Positions 43,182 to 50,762 of a stretch of 64,000 nucleotides of DNA are shown here, in pieces. Where the stretch lies: the NCBI GenBank assembly GCA_017548545.1, contig JAFYZW010000136.1:47516-111515 (forward strand), given 5' to 3'. Both the position numbers and the translations under genes were made by a program. Each line of letters starts with the position of its first letter. Positions within the stretch are counted from its first letter, which is position 1. Below the pieces are notes generated by a model. The model worked only from the letters and a program-made list of their open reading frames with translations, was not told where the DNA came from and searched no databases. Source of the stretch: Bacteroidales bacterium (GTDB lineage Bacteria; Bacteroidota; Bacteroidia; Bacteroidales; UBA3663).

Positions 43182-44873
43182 TTATAAAAGATGAAATATG
43201 GAAAGAGAAGCCTCGAAATGGTTCTCGTCGGGAGCGTCGAGCCAGCCGACGAGGGCGGAGGTCGTGGCGGGATCGGCGAAAGCCTGGGCCACGAGCTGGT
43301 GGATGAGCGCGTCGTCGCGGCGGGGAAGGGCGAAGTAGCACGTCTCGCCATGCAGCTGGTGACGAATGGCAATCTCGCCAGTGACGATGTTGGGCAACGT
43401 ATAGACGAAGTCGGCAGGGCTGGGGAAGTAGTTGTCGCCCGGCTGGATGGTCTGCTCGAAGGCGCGGTCGGCTACCTGTGAGGCGGTGTGGCCAAAGAGC
43501 AGGACGGCACGATGATGGTCGAAGGCCTCGGTCGATGCCTCGCGCTGCATGAGCAGTTCGGCTGCCATGAACCCGAGACGACTGAGGATGTCCATCTTGT
43601 AGAACTTCGGATAGTCGCCGACATACTGCTTGTAGAGGGCGGTGAGGAGCGCCTTGCCCGTGGCTCCTGCGGTGGGCAAGGTCTCGCCGCAAAGTGTTGC
43701 GCCCTGTGGCGTGATCTGCACAGTGAGGGTGGGCTTCGGAAGTCTTGCCCCTACCCCACAGCACATTTGTCCCTTAATATCCCCAAGTAACCTGAACCCC
43801 ATCGCCGCATTGCAGCCTCCGAAACCGCTCATCAGCTTGATGAACGAGGGCGGTTCGGCAGTGTCGGGCAAGGGTTGATGCTGGCCAACGACCGTGATGG
43901 GGCGGCTGGTGCCGAGGGTTTTGAACCCAAGTGTGCCAGGGATCCAGCCTTCGCGCAGGGCGTGCATCGTGAGGATGCTTTCGAGGATGCCTGCCGCGCC
44001 CATGGTGTGGCCGAAATAGCCCTTGAGCGCCGTGACGGGGACTGCGGACAACCCTGCACGATAGATGGCCTTCGACTCCATATCGTCATTGTAAAGCGTG
44101 GCCGTACCATGCGCCGAGAGGCAAACGGGACGGGCGACTTCGCGACAAGCGGCTTCGAGTGCAAGGAAACTGCCTTCGGCCGTGCGCGATGGACCGGAGA
44201 TATGGAAGGCATCGTTGCGCATGAAGCCCGCGAGCACCTCCCACGTGCCGGATGTGACTTCGTCGGGGCTACACCTTTTAAATATAATAGTAGCCGCTGC
44301 TTCGCCCAGGTTGAGACCGTTGCGATCCTCGTCGAACGGACGGCATGGGGCGGGCGACATGGCCTTGAACGACTGGAAGCCCGAGACGATGAAGCGCGAC
44401 TGCACATCGCAGCCCGCGACGATGGCAAAGTCATAGGCTCCCATGTCGAGCAGACGACGCGCCACGATGAGCGCCGAGAGGCCGCTGATGCAGGCATTGC
44501 TCACGGTGAAGGCGACAAGGCTTTCGACACGGGGCAAGGCGGGACGGATGCGCTCGACGATGCGCGAGGCCGACACGGCAAAGGGCACGCCCTCGGGACC
44601 GGTGGTCTGCCCCTTGGTGGAGCTGAGCACCAGCACCACGCGCCCCCGAACGTCGGTCGAGGCCAGGCAGCGCAGGATGGACGCGACGACCAGTGCCTCG
44701 AAGGTGGGACGTTCGCCCTGGCCATCGGCGAAGAGCGACGCCACAAACGGCTCGGGGATGTCCCACAGACGATGCTCCCGAAGACAGGTGCGGGAGTCGC
44801 GCACCGCCTGCAGGTTCTCGGATGTGGTGGCCCCGAGGGGGGAGAGTATGTTGTCGGCGATGACTGTTACCAT
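43182..44873 (-). CDS. Beta-ketoacyl-ACP synthase with degenerate C-terminal KS-like half
   Basis: 563 residues from the ATG at 44873 (MVTVIADNILSPLGATTSEN). Residues 1-365 are a ketosynthase with the Cys in TVSNACISGLSALIVA, His in SAHGTATLYNDDME and His in KGYFGHTMGAAG. Residues about 385-563 continue with a second, Cys-less region (FYKMDILSRLGFMAAELL, TLPNIVTGEIAIRHQLHGE) that parallels the C-terminal domain of the other ketosynthase of the cluster. In aryl-polyene clusters paired ketosynthases elongate the polyene, and inactive halves may act as chain-length factors; that role is inferred. It starts 4 bp after the stop of the dehydratase gene. Confidence 0.88.
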   Translation of the reverse strand: MVTVIADNILSPLGATTSENLQAVRDSRTCLREHRLWDIPEPFVASLFADGQGERPTFEALVVASILRCLASTDVRGRVVLVLSSTKGQTTGPEGVPFAVSASRIVERIRPALPRVESLVAFTVSNACISGLSALIVARRLLDMGAYDFAIVAGCDVQSRFIVSGFQSFKAMSPAPCRPFDEDRNGLNLGEAAATIIFKRCSPDEVTSGTWEVLAGFMRNDAFHISGPSRTAEGSFLALEAACREVARPVCLSAHGTATLYNDDMESKAIYRAGLSAVPVTALKGYFGHTMGAAGILESILTMHALREGWIPGTLGFKTLGTSRPITVVGQHQPLPDTAEPPSFIKLMSGFGGCNAAMGFRLLGDIKGQMCCGVGARLPKPTLTVQITPQGATLCGETLPTAGATGKALLTALYKQYVGDYPKFYKMDILSRLGFMAAELLMQREASTEAFDHHRAVLLFGHTASQVADRAFEQTIQPGDNYFPSPADFVYTLPNIVTGEIAIRHQLHGETCYFALPRRDDALIHQLVAQAFADPATTSALVGWLDAPDENHFEASLSIFHLL

Positions 44874-44877
44874 ACGT

Positions 44878-45342
44878 TCAGGCTTCGCTAAGGGCAATCT
44901 TCATCTCGCCTTCGGCAATGAGCTCGCCCTGACGCGTGCGGACAACGGCATGGACCAACGTGAGGCCGAAGGCTTCGCCCAGCACTTCGATGCGCGTGAG
45001 CAGCTCCTCTCCCACCGACGGATGACGCACGACGTCGAGGCGACGGATGGCTCCGATGTAGCCGATGACGATGGGGCGATGGAGGATGTACTTGTTGTAG
45101 TAGCCGATGCGGGCGGCGCACGTCTGGGCGATGTGTTCGACAATACCTGCCGTCTGAAGCACGTCGGACAGGAAGATGTTTTCGGGACGGATGAGCAGCT
45201 CGGACTCGGACGCGGCAGGGTCGTAGGACAACAGCCTATCGACCATCAGCATGGGCGGCCGCTGCGGGATGATGTCCCATACAGGGAGGTTCGAGGGGTT
45301 CAAGAGGTTCGAAGGGTTCGAGGGGTTCAAGAGGTTGCTCAT
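44878..45342 (-). CDS. Hot-dog 3-hydroxyacyl-ACP dehydratase, ApeP-like
   Basis: 154 residues. From residue 20 the hot-dog domain is recognisable (VWDIIPQRPPMLMVDRLLSY, GIVEHIAQTCAARIGYYN, EELLTRIEVLGEAFGLTLVHAVV). It lacks the HFPGxP motif, in agreement with the ApeP-type dehydratases of aryl-polyene clusters, where the conserved QRPPMxMVDR segment lines the site. The first 18 residues are MSN followed by LLNPSNPSNLLNPSN, produced by a nonamer array, and the initiator ATG lies in a unit-length variant of the repeat. The start overlaps the acyltransferase stop as ATGA, so translation is coupled. Confidence 0.85.
   Translation of the reverse strand: MSNLLNPSNPSNLLNPSNLPVWDIIPQRPPMLMVDRLLSYDPAASESELLIRPENIFLSDVLQTAGIVEHIAQTCAARIGYYNKYILHRPIVIGYIGAIRRLDVVRHPSVGEELLTRIEVLGEAFGLTLVHAVVRTRQGELIAEGEMKIALSEA
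45288..45342 (-). repeat. Nonamer array encoding the N-terminus of the dehydratase
   Basis: Five exact 9-bp units (GTTCGAGGG, GTTCAAGAG, GTTCGAAGG and so on) plus a sixth, GTTGCTCAT, that contains the start codon on the minus strand. Confidence 0.9.
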
Positions 45343-46247
45343 TTTTGCCAGAAATCGAAGTAGTTGAACCACTGCTCGGGATAGCGGCGCACGATGGCTT
45401 CGAGGCTGTCGGCAAACTCCTGTGCGAGGAGCGCGGTGTGCTGCCGTTTGCTGGCAGGCTGTCCCTGAAGCGTGAGACCGAGGCGACGGACGAAGATGCG
45501 ATACTGCGTCCAGCTCTCCTTCATGACGAAGATGGCCACGATGGGGGCTTCGCGCACCACTGCCAACTGGAACGGACCCATCGGGAACTGCGCCATGCGA
45601 CCCATGAACCGACATTCGACCGACTTGGTGGAGCCGAAGATGCGGTCGCCCGGGATGGAGGCGATGTCGCCGTCGCGCACCACATTGTTGAGCAGGAAGA
45701 TGTGGCTCATGTCGGGCTGCACAAACACCATCTGCACGCCATTGGGCGCAAAGACGCTCTCGCGGTTCTCCATGATGGTCTCCGACCCGTCGCGGAAGAG
45801 CAGGGCATAGAGGCGCTTGCGGGGCTGACGCAGCTCGTAGCCCGCCAGCTCGTAGTTGCCCGCATGGCTGAACACCTGCACGAAACCCGACTGGCCTTCG
45901 GCCAGCTCGTTGTAGGCTTCGAGCCCCTCGACGGCAAAGCGGAAACGGCGGCCTCCATAGACGGCAAAGCGGTCGATGATGACCTGGGCAAAGCGCAGAT
46001 GGTTGAGACAAACGTAGCGGAACGCCTTGAACGGTCCGTAGCCGAAGGCCTCGCGGAAGAAATGATACTGCGAGAGGTAGCCCCGACGGTTGCCGATGAT
46101 GTAGAACGGCACGACGAAGACGGCGGCAAAGACATAGATGACGCCAATGGGCACCACACCCAGCACCGCAACGAGTGCACGGTGCATCCACGGCAGGCCG
46201 TCGGTGGTGCCTTGCCACTGCGTCTTGGTGTTGCTGGCGTCGGTCAT
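45339..46247 (-). CDS. LpxL/HtrB-like lipid acyltransferase
   Basis: 302 residues from the ATG at 46247. An in-frame GTG at 46274 overlaps the preceding stop as GTGA and is an alternative start. One membrane helix near the N-terminus (ALVAVLGVVPIGVIYVFAAVFVVPFYII) is followed by the lysophospholipid/lipid A acyltransferase fold. The acceptor motif is read as SHAGNYELAGYELR in place of the usual H(x4)D/E. PMGPFQLAVVREAPIVAIFVMKES corresponds to the usual second block. In aryl-polyene and flexirubin clusters such an enzyme attaches the polyene to a lipid anchor; here that is inferred from context. Confidence 0.85.
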   Translation of the reverse strand: MTDASNTKTQWQGTTDGLPWMHRALVAVLGVVPIGVIYVFAAVFVVPFYIIGNRRGYLSQYHFFREAFGYGPFKAFRYVCLNHLRFAQVIIDRFAVYGGRRFRFAVEGLEAYNELAEGQSGFVQVFSHAGNYELAGYELRQPRKRLYALLFRDGSETIMENRESVFAPNGVQMVFVQPDMSHIFLLNNVVRDGDIASIPGDRIFGSTKSVECRFMGRMAQFPMGPFQLAVVREAPIVAIFVMKESWTQYRIFVRRLGLTLQGQPASKRQHTALLAQEFADSLEAIVRRYPEQWFNYFDFWQK

Positions 46248-46270
46248 TGGTTCTCTTTGCAAATTTCGGT

Positions 46271-47368
46271 TCACTTACGGCAGACCACGATGGAGTGGCC
46301 CAAGCCAAGGTTGTCGTGGATAGTCTCGACCTGCAAGCCTGCGGCCTCGATGAACGACTGAAGGTCCTCGGTGCTGTACATCTTGCTGTTGCCATTGGCG
46401 ATGTCGGCGAAATAGACGCTCGTCAGGGTGAGGCACAGGGCGGCGGTCTCGTACTTCTGGCGATCCCACAACGTCTCCATGATGCACAGACGGCTGTCGG
46501 CATCCATGATGCGGGCGGCACGGGTGAGGATGGACACGATCTGTGGGCCACTGAAGCAGTCGAGGAACTGCGACATCCAGATGACGTCGTAATGGCGGTC
46601 GGTGGGGAAGGCACTGTCGGCGTCGAGGAGGTTCATGCCATAGCCATGGATGCGTTCGGCTCCCGGCTTGCCCTTTGTTTGCGCACGCATCATCTCAAGC
46701 TGCTGGGGCAAATCGACGATGGTCACCTCGACATCGGGCGAATAGGCCACACACTGCAGCGCCCAACGTCCCGTGTTGCCTCCCACATCGAGCAGATAGC
46801 GCGGCCGCATCTGACCCAACACGAGCTGCAAGGCCTGCGGGAACGAGCCGTCGCTGTAGAAATGGTCGAAGCCGAACCAGCTGCGCTGCACCTCGGGGGG
46901 CAGTTGCGACAAGCCTTCGTAGATGGTGGGCCACGGACCAAAATGCTGCAAGCCTGCAGGACGGCCTTCGAGCAAAGATGCTTCGAGCTGGAAGAGCCCC
47001 TCGTAGTTGACATCGTGGTTGAAGTCGAGGTTGGCGCGTGTGGATGCGTCGGTAAGCAGGAAATAGCCGGTCTTCGACAGGGTGAAGCGCTCGGTGTCGG
47101 CATCGACAAGGATGGTGCCGATGGAGAGCGAGGCTTCGGTGAGCACGCGCACGGCATAGTCGGAAAGGCCGGTGGCCTGGACAAGCTCTTCGCGGGTGAG
47201 GCCGTCGATGTTGTCGCGCAACAGGTCGAGGATGCCGAACTTCACCATCAGCCGACTCACCTGGAACACCACGGGACCCCACGCGATGACCTGGGCGCGA
47301 CGCTGGGCCTCGCGGGCAGATAGGTGCTCACGGGTGTAGGCTTGCTGGAGGGAAGGAGAGAGGTGCAT
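46271..47368 (-). CDS. Class I SAM-dependent O-methyltransferase
   Basis: 365 residues from the ATG at 47368. An N-terminal winged-helix dimerisation part (VSRLMVKFGILDLLRDNIDGLTREELVQATGLSDYAVRVLTEA) is followed by the SAM-binding core (YLLDVGGNTGRWALQCVAYSPDVEVTIVDLPQQLEMM) and a DVIWMSQFLDCF block, as in the O-methyltransferase family PF00891. It may methylate the aryl head group. The start codon follows a nonamer cassette directly. The frame is also open through the cassette up to 47467, but the ATG after the array is the more credible start. It is the first gene of the cluster, downstream of yidC and separated from it by a hairpin and the cassette. Confidence 0.88.
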   Translation of the reverse strand: MHLSPSLQQAYTREHLSAREAQRRAQVIAWGPVVFQVSRLMVKFGILDLLRDNIDGLTREELVQATGLSDYAVRVLTEASLSIGTILVDADTERFTLSKTGYFLLTDASTRANLDFNHDVNYEGLFQLEASLLEGRPAGLQHFGPWPTIYEGLSQLPPEVQRSWFGFDHFYSDGSFPQALQLVLGQMRPRYLLDVGGNTGRWALQCVAYSPDVEVTIVDLPQQLEMMRAQTKGKPGAERIHGYGMNLLDADSAFPTDRHYDVIWMSQFLDCFSGPQIVSILTRAARIMDADSRLCIMETLWDRQKYETAALCLTLTSVYFADIANGNSKMYSTEDLQSFIEAAGLQVETIHDNLGLGHSIVVCRK

Positions 47369-47464
47369 GTTTGAGGGGTTTGAAGGGTTGCTTCCTTCGG
47401 TGCGCGCGAGCGGAGCTCGGAGCGAGGGGTTTGAAGGGTTCGAGAGGTTCGAGGGGTTTGAAAG
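47369..47464 (-). repeat. Nonamer/core cassette 3 in front of the methyltransferase
   Basis: Two units, the 40-bp core at 47388-47427 (identical to the copy at 40909), and four more units. It occupies the entire leader between the yidC hairpin and the ATG. Confidence 0.92.
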
Positions 47465-47471
47465 CAAGAGG

Positions 47472-47506
47472 GGACCGCTCCTGACGTTGAGCGTCTGAAA
47501 CGGTCC
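47472..47506 (-). terminator. Hairpin after yidC
   Basis: GGACCG (47472-47477) pairs with CGGTCC (47501-47506), and an inner GACG/CGTC stem extends it. There is no long T-run, so read-through from yidC into the cluster is possible; no other promoter is visible for the cluster. Confidence 0.55.
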
Positions 47507-47540
47507 TTTAGAGGGAATCTGAATGTGGAATGCTTCGGGA

Positions 47541-49505
47541 TCAGCGACGCAGTTTGCGCTGCTGCTCTTCGCGCTGCTTCTTCATCTGGCGCTCCTGCTC
47601 CTTCTGAATCTCCTGCAGGCGTGCCACCCAACCGGAGGTCTTCTTTCCTGCCTTGCTCTTTTTGGGGTTCTTGAGATTCTCCTTCATCTCGGCGAGGATC
47701 TTGTCCTCGTTCATCGACCAACGGATGCCGTAGGTGATGAGGATGCCGAAGAGGGTAGAGAGGAAGTAATAGTAAGACAGACCTGCCGAATAGTTGTTGA
47801 GGAAGAAGAGGAACATGAGCGGCATGAGGTACATCATCCACTTCATGCCAGGCATGCTCTGGTTCGTGGGAGTTTGCTTCTGCATGAGCCAGGTGTAGAA
47901 GATATTGACGGCGGTCATGAGTAAGCAGAAGAGCGAGAGGTGATTGCCGAAGATCGGGATGTTGGTGTCCCAGGTGAGGAACGCATCGTAGGTGGAGAGG
48001 TCGTCGGCCCAAAGGAAGGGCTCGTGACGCAGCTCGATGGATGTCGGGAAGAAATAGAAGAGTGCAATGAGCACGGGCCACTGGATGAGCATGGGCAGAC
48101 AGCCACCTGCGGGACTCACACCCATCTTGTTGTAGAGCGCCATGAGCTCCTGCTGCTTCTGCATGGCATCCTCCTGATTGGGGTACTTCTCGTTGAGGGC
48201 CTGCACTTCGGGCATCTGGTTGGCGATGCGCATACGAGCCGTGGATTTGTACGACTTGTAGGTCATCGGCAAGGTGACGAGCTTGATGAAGAGCGTCATG
48301 AGCAGGATGATGATGCCGTAGGAGTGGATGAACTTGTCCATGAGGTGGAACAGGGGGATGATGACCCACGAGTTGATGTAATGGACAATGAATCGCCAAC
48401 CGAGGTAGAACGAATCCTGCAGATCGAGGTCCTCGTTCTGCTTGCCGATGAACGAAGCTGCGAGGTCGTTCATGTCGCGAAGCTTATAGTAGTCCTTCGG
48501 GCCGATGTAGAAGCACATCGGGATGGTCTGCGTGGCGGCACGGGTATCGAGCTCGAACTCGAGGTTCTCGGCAGCATAACGCTTGATGATGCTGGGGTCC
48601 TCCTCCTTGACAGGTTCGCTGGTGAGACGGCCTGCAGTGAAGAGATCGTTGGTGATGAACATGGTGGAGAAGAACTGGTTCTGGAATGAGATCCAGCTCA
48701 TGCGGCCATCGAGGGTTTCGTCGTCGCGCTTGCCGGAGTTGAGGTCGTCGGTCGATTGGCCTGAATACTTATAGTAGAGCTGCGAATAACGGCCTTCGAA
48801 GTCACGTCCGAGCTCGGTGCGGGGCAGCGACTGGTGCCAGTTCATGAGCACGGTGCGGTCGTTGAGCATATTCTCGATGTTGCGAGTGACAATGCTGTAG
48901 TTCACGAGGTAGCTGTCGGGCGCGGGCAGGGCATAGACGAAGCTGAGCTCGGAGCCGTCGGACGAGCGCAGACACATCGTCACCGACGTGTCGCTGACCT
49001 GGGTGGGCTCGAAGTAGAAGCGGTCGGTGTTGAACGACCCCTTGGGCGTATTCAGGGTGTAGTAGAGGTCGTTGTTCTCGGAAGTGAAAACCACGAGGGT
49101 GTCGCCCTGGTAGTCGTCGTACTTCTTCAGCACGGCTTCCTCGATCTGTCCGCCTTTGGTGGAAAGGGTGAGACGAAGGACGTCGTTCTCGAGCACGATC
49201 TTCTGTTCGGTACCCTGCACAGCCTCGGCAAGGGCTCCGTATGTCTGAAGCAGTTTTGCATTGTTCAAACTGTCGAGCAGCGCAATCTGCGCACTGTCGG
49301 TGGGCGTTGCCACATCTTCGGTAAGGGCATCGGCAGCAATGGACTCGGCGGCACTGGCTGCAGTTTTTTCAGCATTGACACGGGCTATCGAGTCGTTGTA
49401 GCGACGCTGAGCCTCAATCTGTTCAGGAGTAGGTTGACTGACATACATGTACCCGAACAGCAGGGCACACATCAAAAGAGTTCCAATTACGGTGTTCTTG
49501 TTCAT
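47541..49505 (-). CDS. yidC: Membrane protein insertase YidC
   Basis: 654 residues. An N-terminal helix (TVIGTLLMCALLFGYMYVSQP) leads to a large periplasmic domain, then the conserved C-terminal insertase core: YGIIILLMTLFIKLVTLPMTYKSYKSTARMR, a cytoplasmic hairpin with EVQALNEKYPNQEDAMQKQQ, GGCLPMLIQWPVLIALFYFF and the last helices. The Lys/Arg-rich tail (EKEQERQMKKQREEQQRKLRR-type) is typical of the Bacteroidetes form. It inserts and folds inner-membrane proteins alone or with Sec. It has its own exact promoter, divergent from that of engB. Confidence 0.97.
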   Translation of the reverse strand: MNKNTVIGTLLMCALLFGYMYVSQPTPEQIEAQRRYNDSIARVNAEKTAASAAESIAADALTEDVATPTDSAQIALLDSLNNAKLLQTYGALAEAVQGTEQKIVLENDVLRLTLSTKGGQIEEAVLKKYDDYQGDTLVVFTSENNDLYYTLNTPKGSFNTDRFYFEPTQVSDTSVTMCLRSSDGSELSFVYALPAPDSYLVNYSIVTRNIENMLNDRTVLMNWHQSLPRTELGRDFEGRYSQLYYKYSGQSTDDLNSGKRDDETLDGRMSWISFQNQFFSTMFITNDLFTAGRLTSEPVKEEDPSIIKRYAAENLEFELDTRAATQTIPMCFYIGPKDYYKLRDMNDLAASFIGKQNEDLDLQDSFYLGWRFIVHYINSWVIIPLFHLMDKFIHSYGIIILLMTLFIKLVTLPMTYKSYKSTARMRIANQMPEVQALNEKYPNQEDAMQKQQELMALYNKMGVSPAGGCLPMLIQWPVLIALFYFFPTSIELRHEPFLWADDLSTYDAFLTWDTNIPIFGNHLSLFCLLMTAVNIFYTWLMQKQTPTNQSMPGMKWMMYLMPLMFLFFLNNYSAGLSYYYFLSTLFGILITYGIRWSMNEDKILAEMKENLKNPKKSKAGKKTSGWVARLQEIQKEQERQMKKQREEQQRKLRR

Positions 49506-49527
49506 ATAATTCTTTTAAAAACGCGGG

Positions 49528-49559
49528 CAAAGATATATAAAAAAATTGTACGTGCCAAA
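49528..49559 (-). promoter_or_regulatory. Promoter of yidC
   Basis: Minus strand: TTTG (49559-49556), 20-nt spacer, TATCTTTG (49535-49528), 23 bp upstream of the start codon. Confidence 0.85.
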
Positions 49560-49584
49560 CAAAACACAAAAAAAACGGGAAAAA

Positions 49585-49616
49585 TTTGGGTATTCGGAAA
49601 TTTTGTCTTATCTTTG
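49585..49616 (+). promoter_or_regulatory. Promoter of the engB operon
   Basis: TTTG (49585-49588), 20-nt spacer, TATCTTTG (49609-49616), back to back with the yidC promoter. Confidence 0.87.
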
Positions 49617-49648
49617 CGCCCGCTAAATTACATTTTAATAGGATAAAT

Positions 49649-50251
49649 ATGGACATCAAGAAGGCAGAATACGTGATCAGCAACACCGATTGGCGCAAGT
49701 GTCCCGACACCAGATTGCCGGAGTATGCCTTCATCGGCCGCTCGAATGTGGGCAAGTCGAGCCTCATCAACATGCTCACCCAGCACAAGGGTTTGGCAAA
49801 GACTTCGTCGAAGCCCGGCAAGACGCTGCTCATCAACCACTTCATTATCAACGACGAGTGGTACATCGTGGATCTGCCGGGTTATGGCTATGCCCGAATC
49901 GGCAAAACGGGCCTCGAAAAGCTCAACCGACTCATCAACGGTTACATCATGGGACGCAGCCAGCTCACCTGCCTCATGCTACTCATCGACAGCAGGCTTG
50001 AGCCGCAGAAAATCGATTTGGAATTCATGGAGATGCTTGCCGAAAACGGCATTCCTTTCGCCATCGTATTCACAAAAATCGACAAGCTGAGCCAGCGCGA
50101 ATGGGCCAAGAACCTCAAGGCCTACAAGGAACGGCTGATGCAAGACTGGGAGGAACTACCCCCCATCTTTGCCACAAGCGCCGAGAAGGGAACGGGACGA
50201 GAGGAGGTGCTTGATTACATTGATGGAATCAATGCTTCAATTAACAGTTAA
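49649..50251 (+). CDS. engB: Ribosome-biogenesis GTP-binding protein EngB (YsxC)
   Basis: 200 residues from the ATG at 49649; the frame is open upstream but runs through the promoter, so the shorter start is right. All G motifs are present: G1 [10 protein letters not shown]3 DLPGYG, G4 TKID and G5 TSAEKG. The protein takes part in assembly of the large ribosomal subunit in the cytoplasm. It is the first of five plus-strand genes with short spacers (DUF4494, yggS, tsaE, DUF4286), a plausible housekeeping operon. Confidence 0.97.
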   Translation: MDIKKAEYVISNTDWRKCPDTRLPEYAFIGRSNVGKSSLINMLTQHKGLAKTSSKPGKTLLINHFIINDEWYIVDLPGYGYARIGKTGLEKLNRLINGYIMGRSQLTCLMLLIDSRLEPQKIDLEFMEMLAENGIPFAIVFTKIDKLSQREWAKNLKAYKERLMQDWEELPPIFATSAEKGTGREEVLDYIDGINASINS

Positions 50252-50278
50252 CAATTAACAAATAACAATTATAGAAAT

Positions 50279-50722
50279 ATGGCTATGAACAATTGGTTTG
50301 AATGCAAGGTAAAATACGAGAAGACTCTTGAAACAGGCACACAGAAAAAGGTGACTGAGGCCTACCTCGTGGATGCCATGACCTTCACCGATGCCGAGGC
50401 ACGCATCATCGAGGAAATGACCCCATTCATCAGCGGCGAGTTCGAAGTGACTGCCGTGAAGAAGGCACGCATCTCGGAGCTCTTCCAGGACCCCAACGGC
50501 GACAAGTGGTATCGCGCCAAGGTGATGTTCATCACCCTCGACGAGAAGTCCGGCCTCGAAAAGAAGTCGGCCAGCACCATGCTCGTACAGGCACGTTCGT
50601 TTGAGGAGGCTGTGAAGAACCTTTGCGACGGCATGAAGGGCACCATGAGCGACTGGGAGATCAACACCATCGCCGAAACCACCCTCATGGATGTCTATGG
50701 GCTCCAAGTGAAGGAAGATTAA
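50279..50722 (+). CDS. DUF4494 domain-containing protein
   Basis: 147 residues, cytoplasmic, without a signal peptide. I recognise the Bacteroidetes-specific DUF4494 family from MNNWFECKVKYEKTLETGTQK, EAYLVDAMTFTDAEARIIEEM and the C-terminal LMDVYGLQ. No function is established. A second in-frame ATG two codons later is an equally possible start. The spacer from engB consists of TTAACAATTAACA-type short repeats, and the spacer to yggS is a CTAGA nonamer array. Confidence 0.85.
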   Translation: MAMNNWFECKVKYEKTLETGTQKKVTEAYLVDAMTFTDAEARIIEEMTPFISGEFEVTAVKKARISELFQDPNGDKWYRAKVMFITLDEKSGLEKKSASTMLVQARSFEEAVKNLCDGMKGTMSDWEINTIAETTLMDVYGLQVKED

Positions 50723-50758
50723 TCTAGAAAAACTAGAGAGTCTAGAGAATCTAGAAAA
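50723..50758 (+). repeat. CTAGA-type nonamer array between DUF4494 and yggS
   Basis: Four 9-bp units TCTAGAAAA, ACTAGAGAG, TCTAGAGAA, TCTAGAAAA, ending 4 bp before the yggS start. Same period and same position relative to the start codon as the TCRAA arrays, but a different unit sequence. Confidence 0.88.
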
Positions 50759-50762
50759 AGCC

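Noticed and set aside
47369..47467. N-terminal extension of the methyltransferase through the repeat cassette
   Set aside because: The frame is open, but the extension is only repeat sequence, and an ATG directly follows the array in the position seen for other genes.
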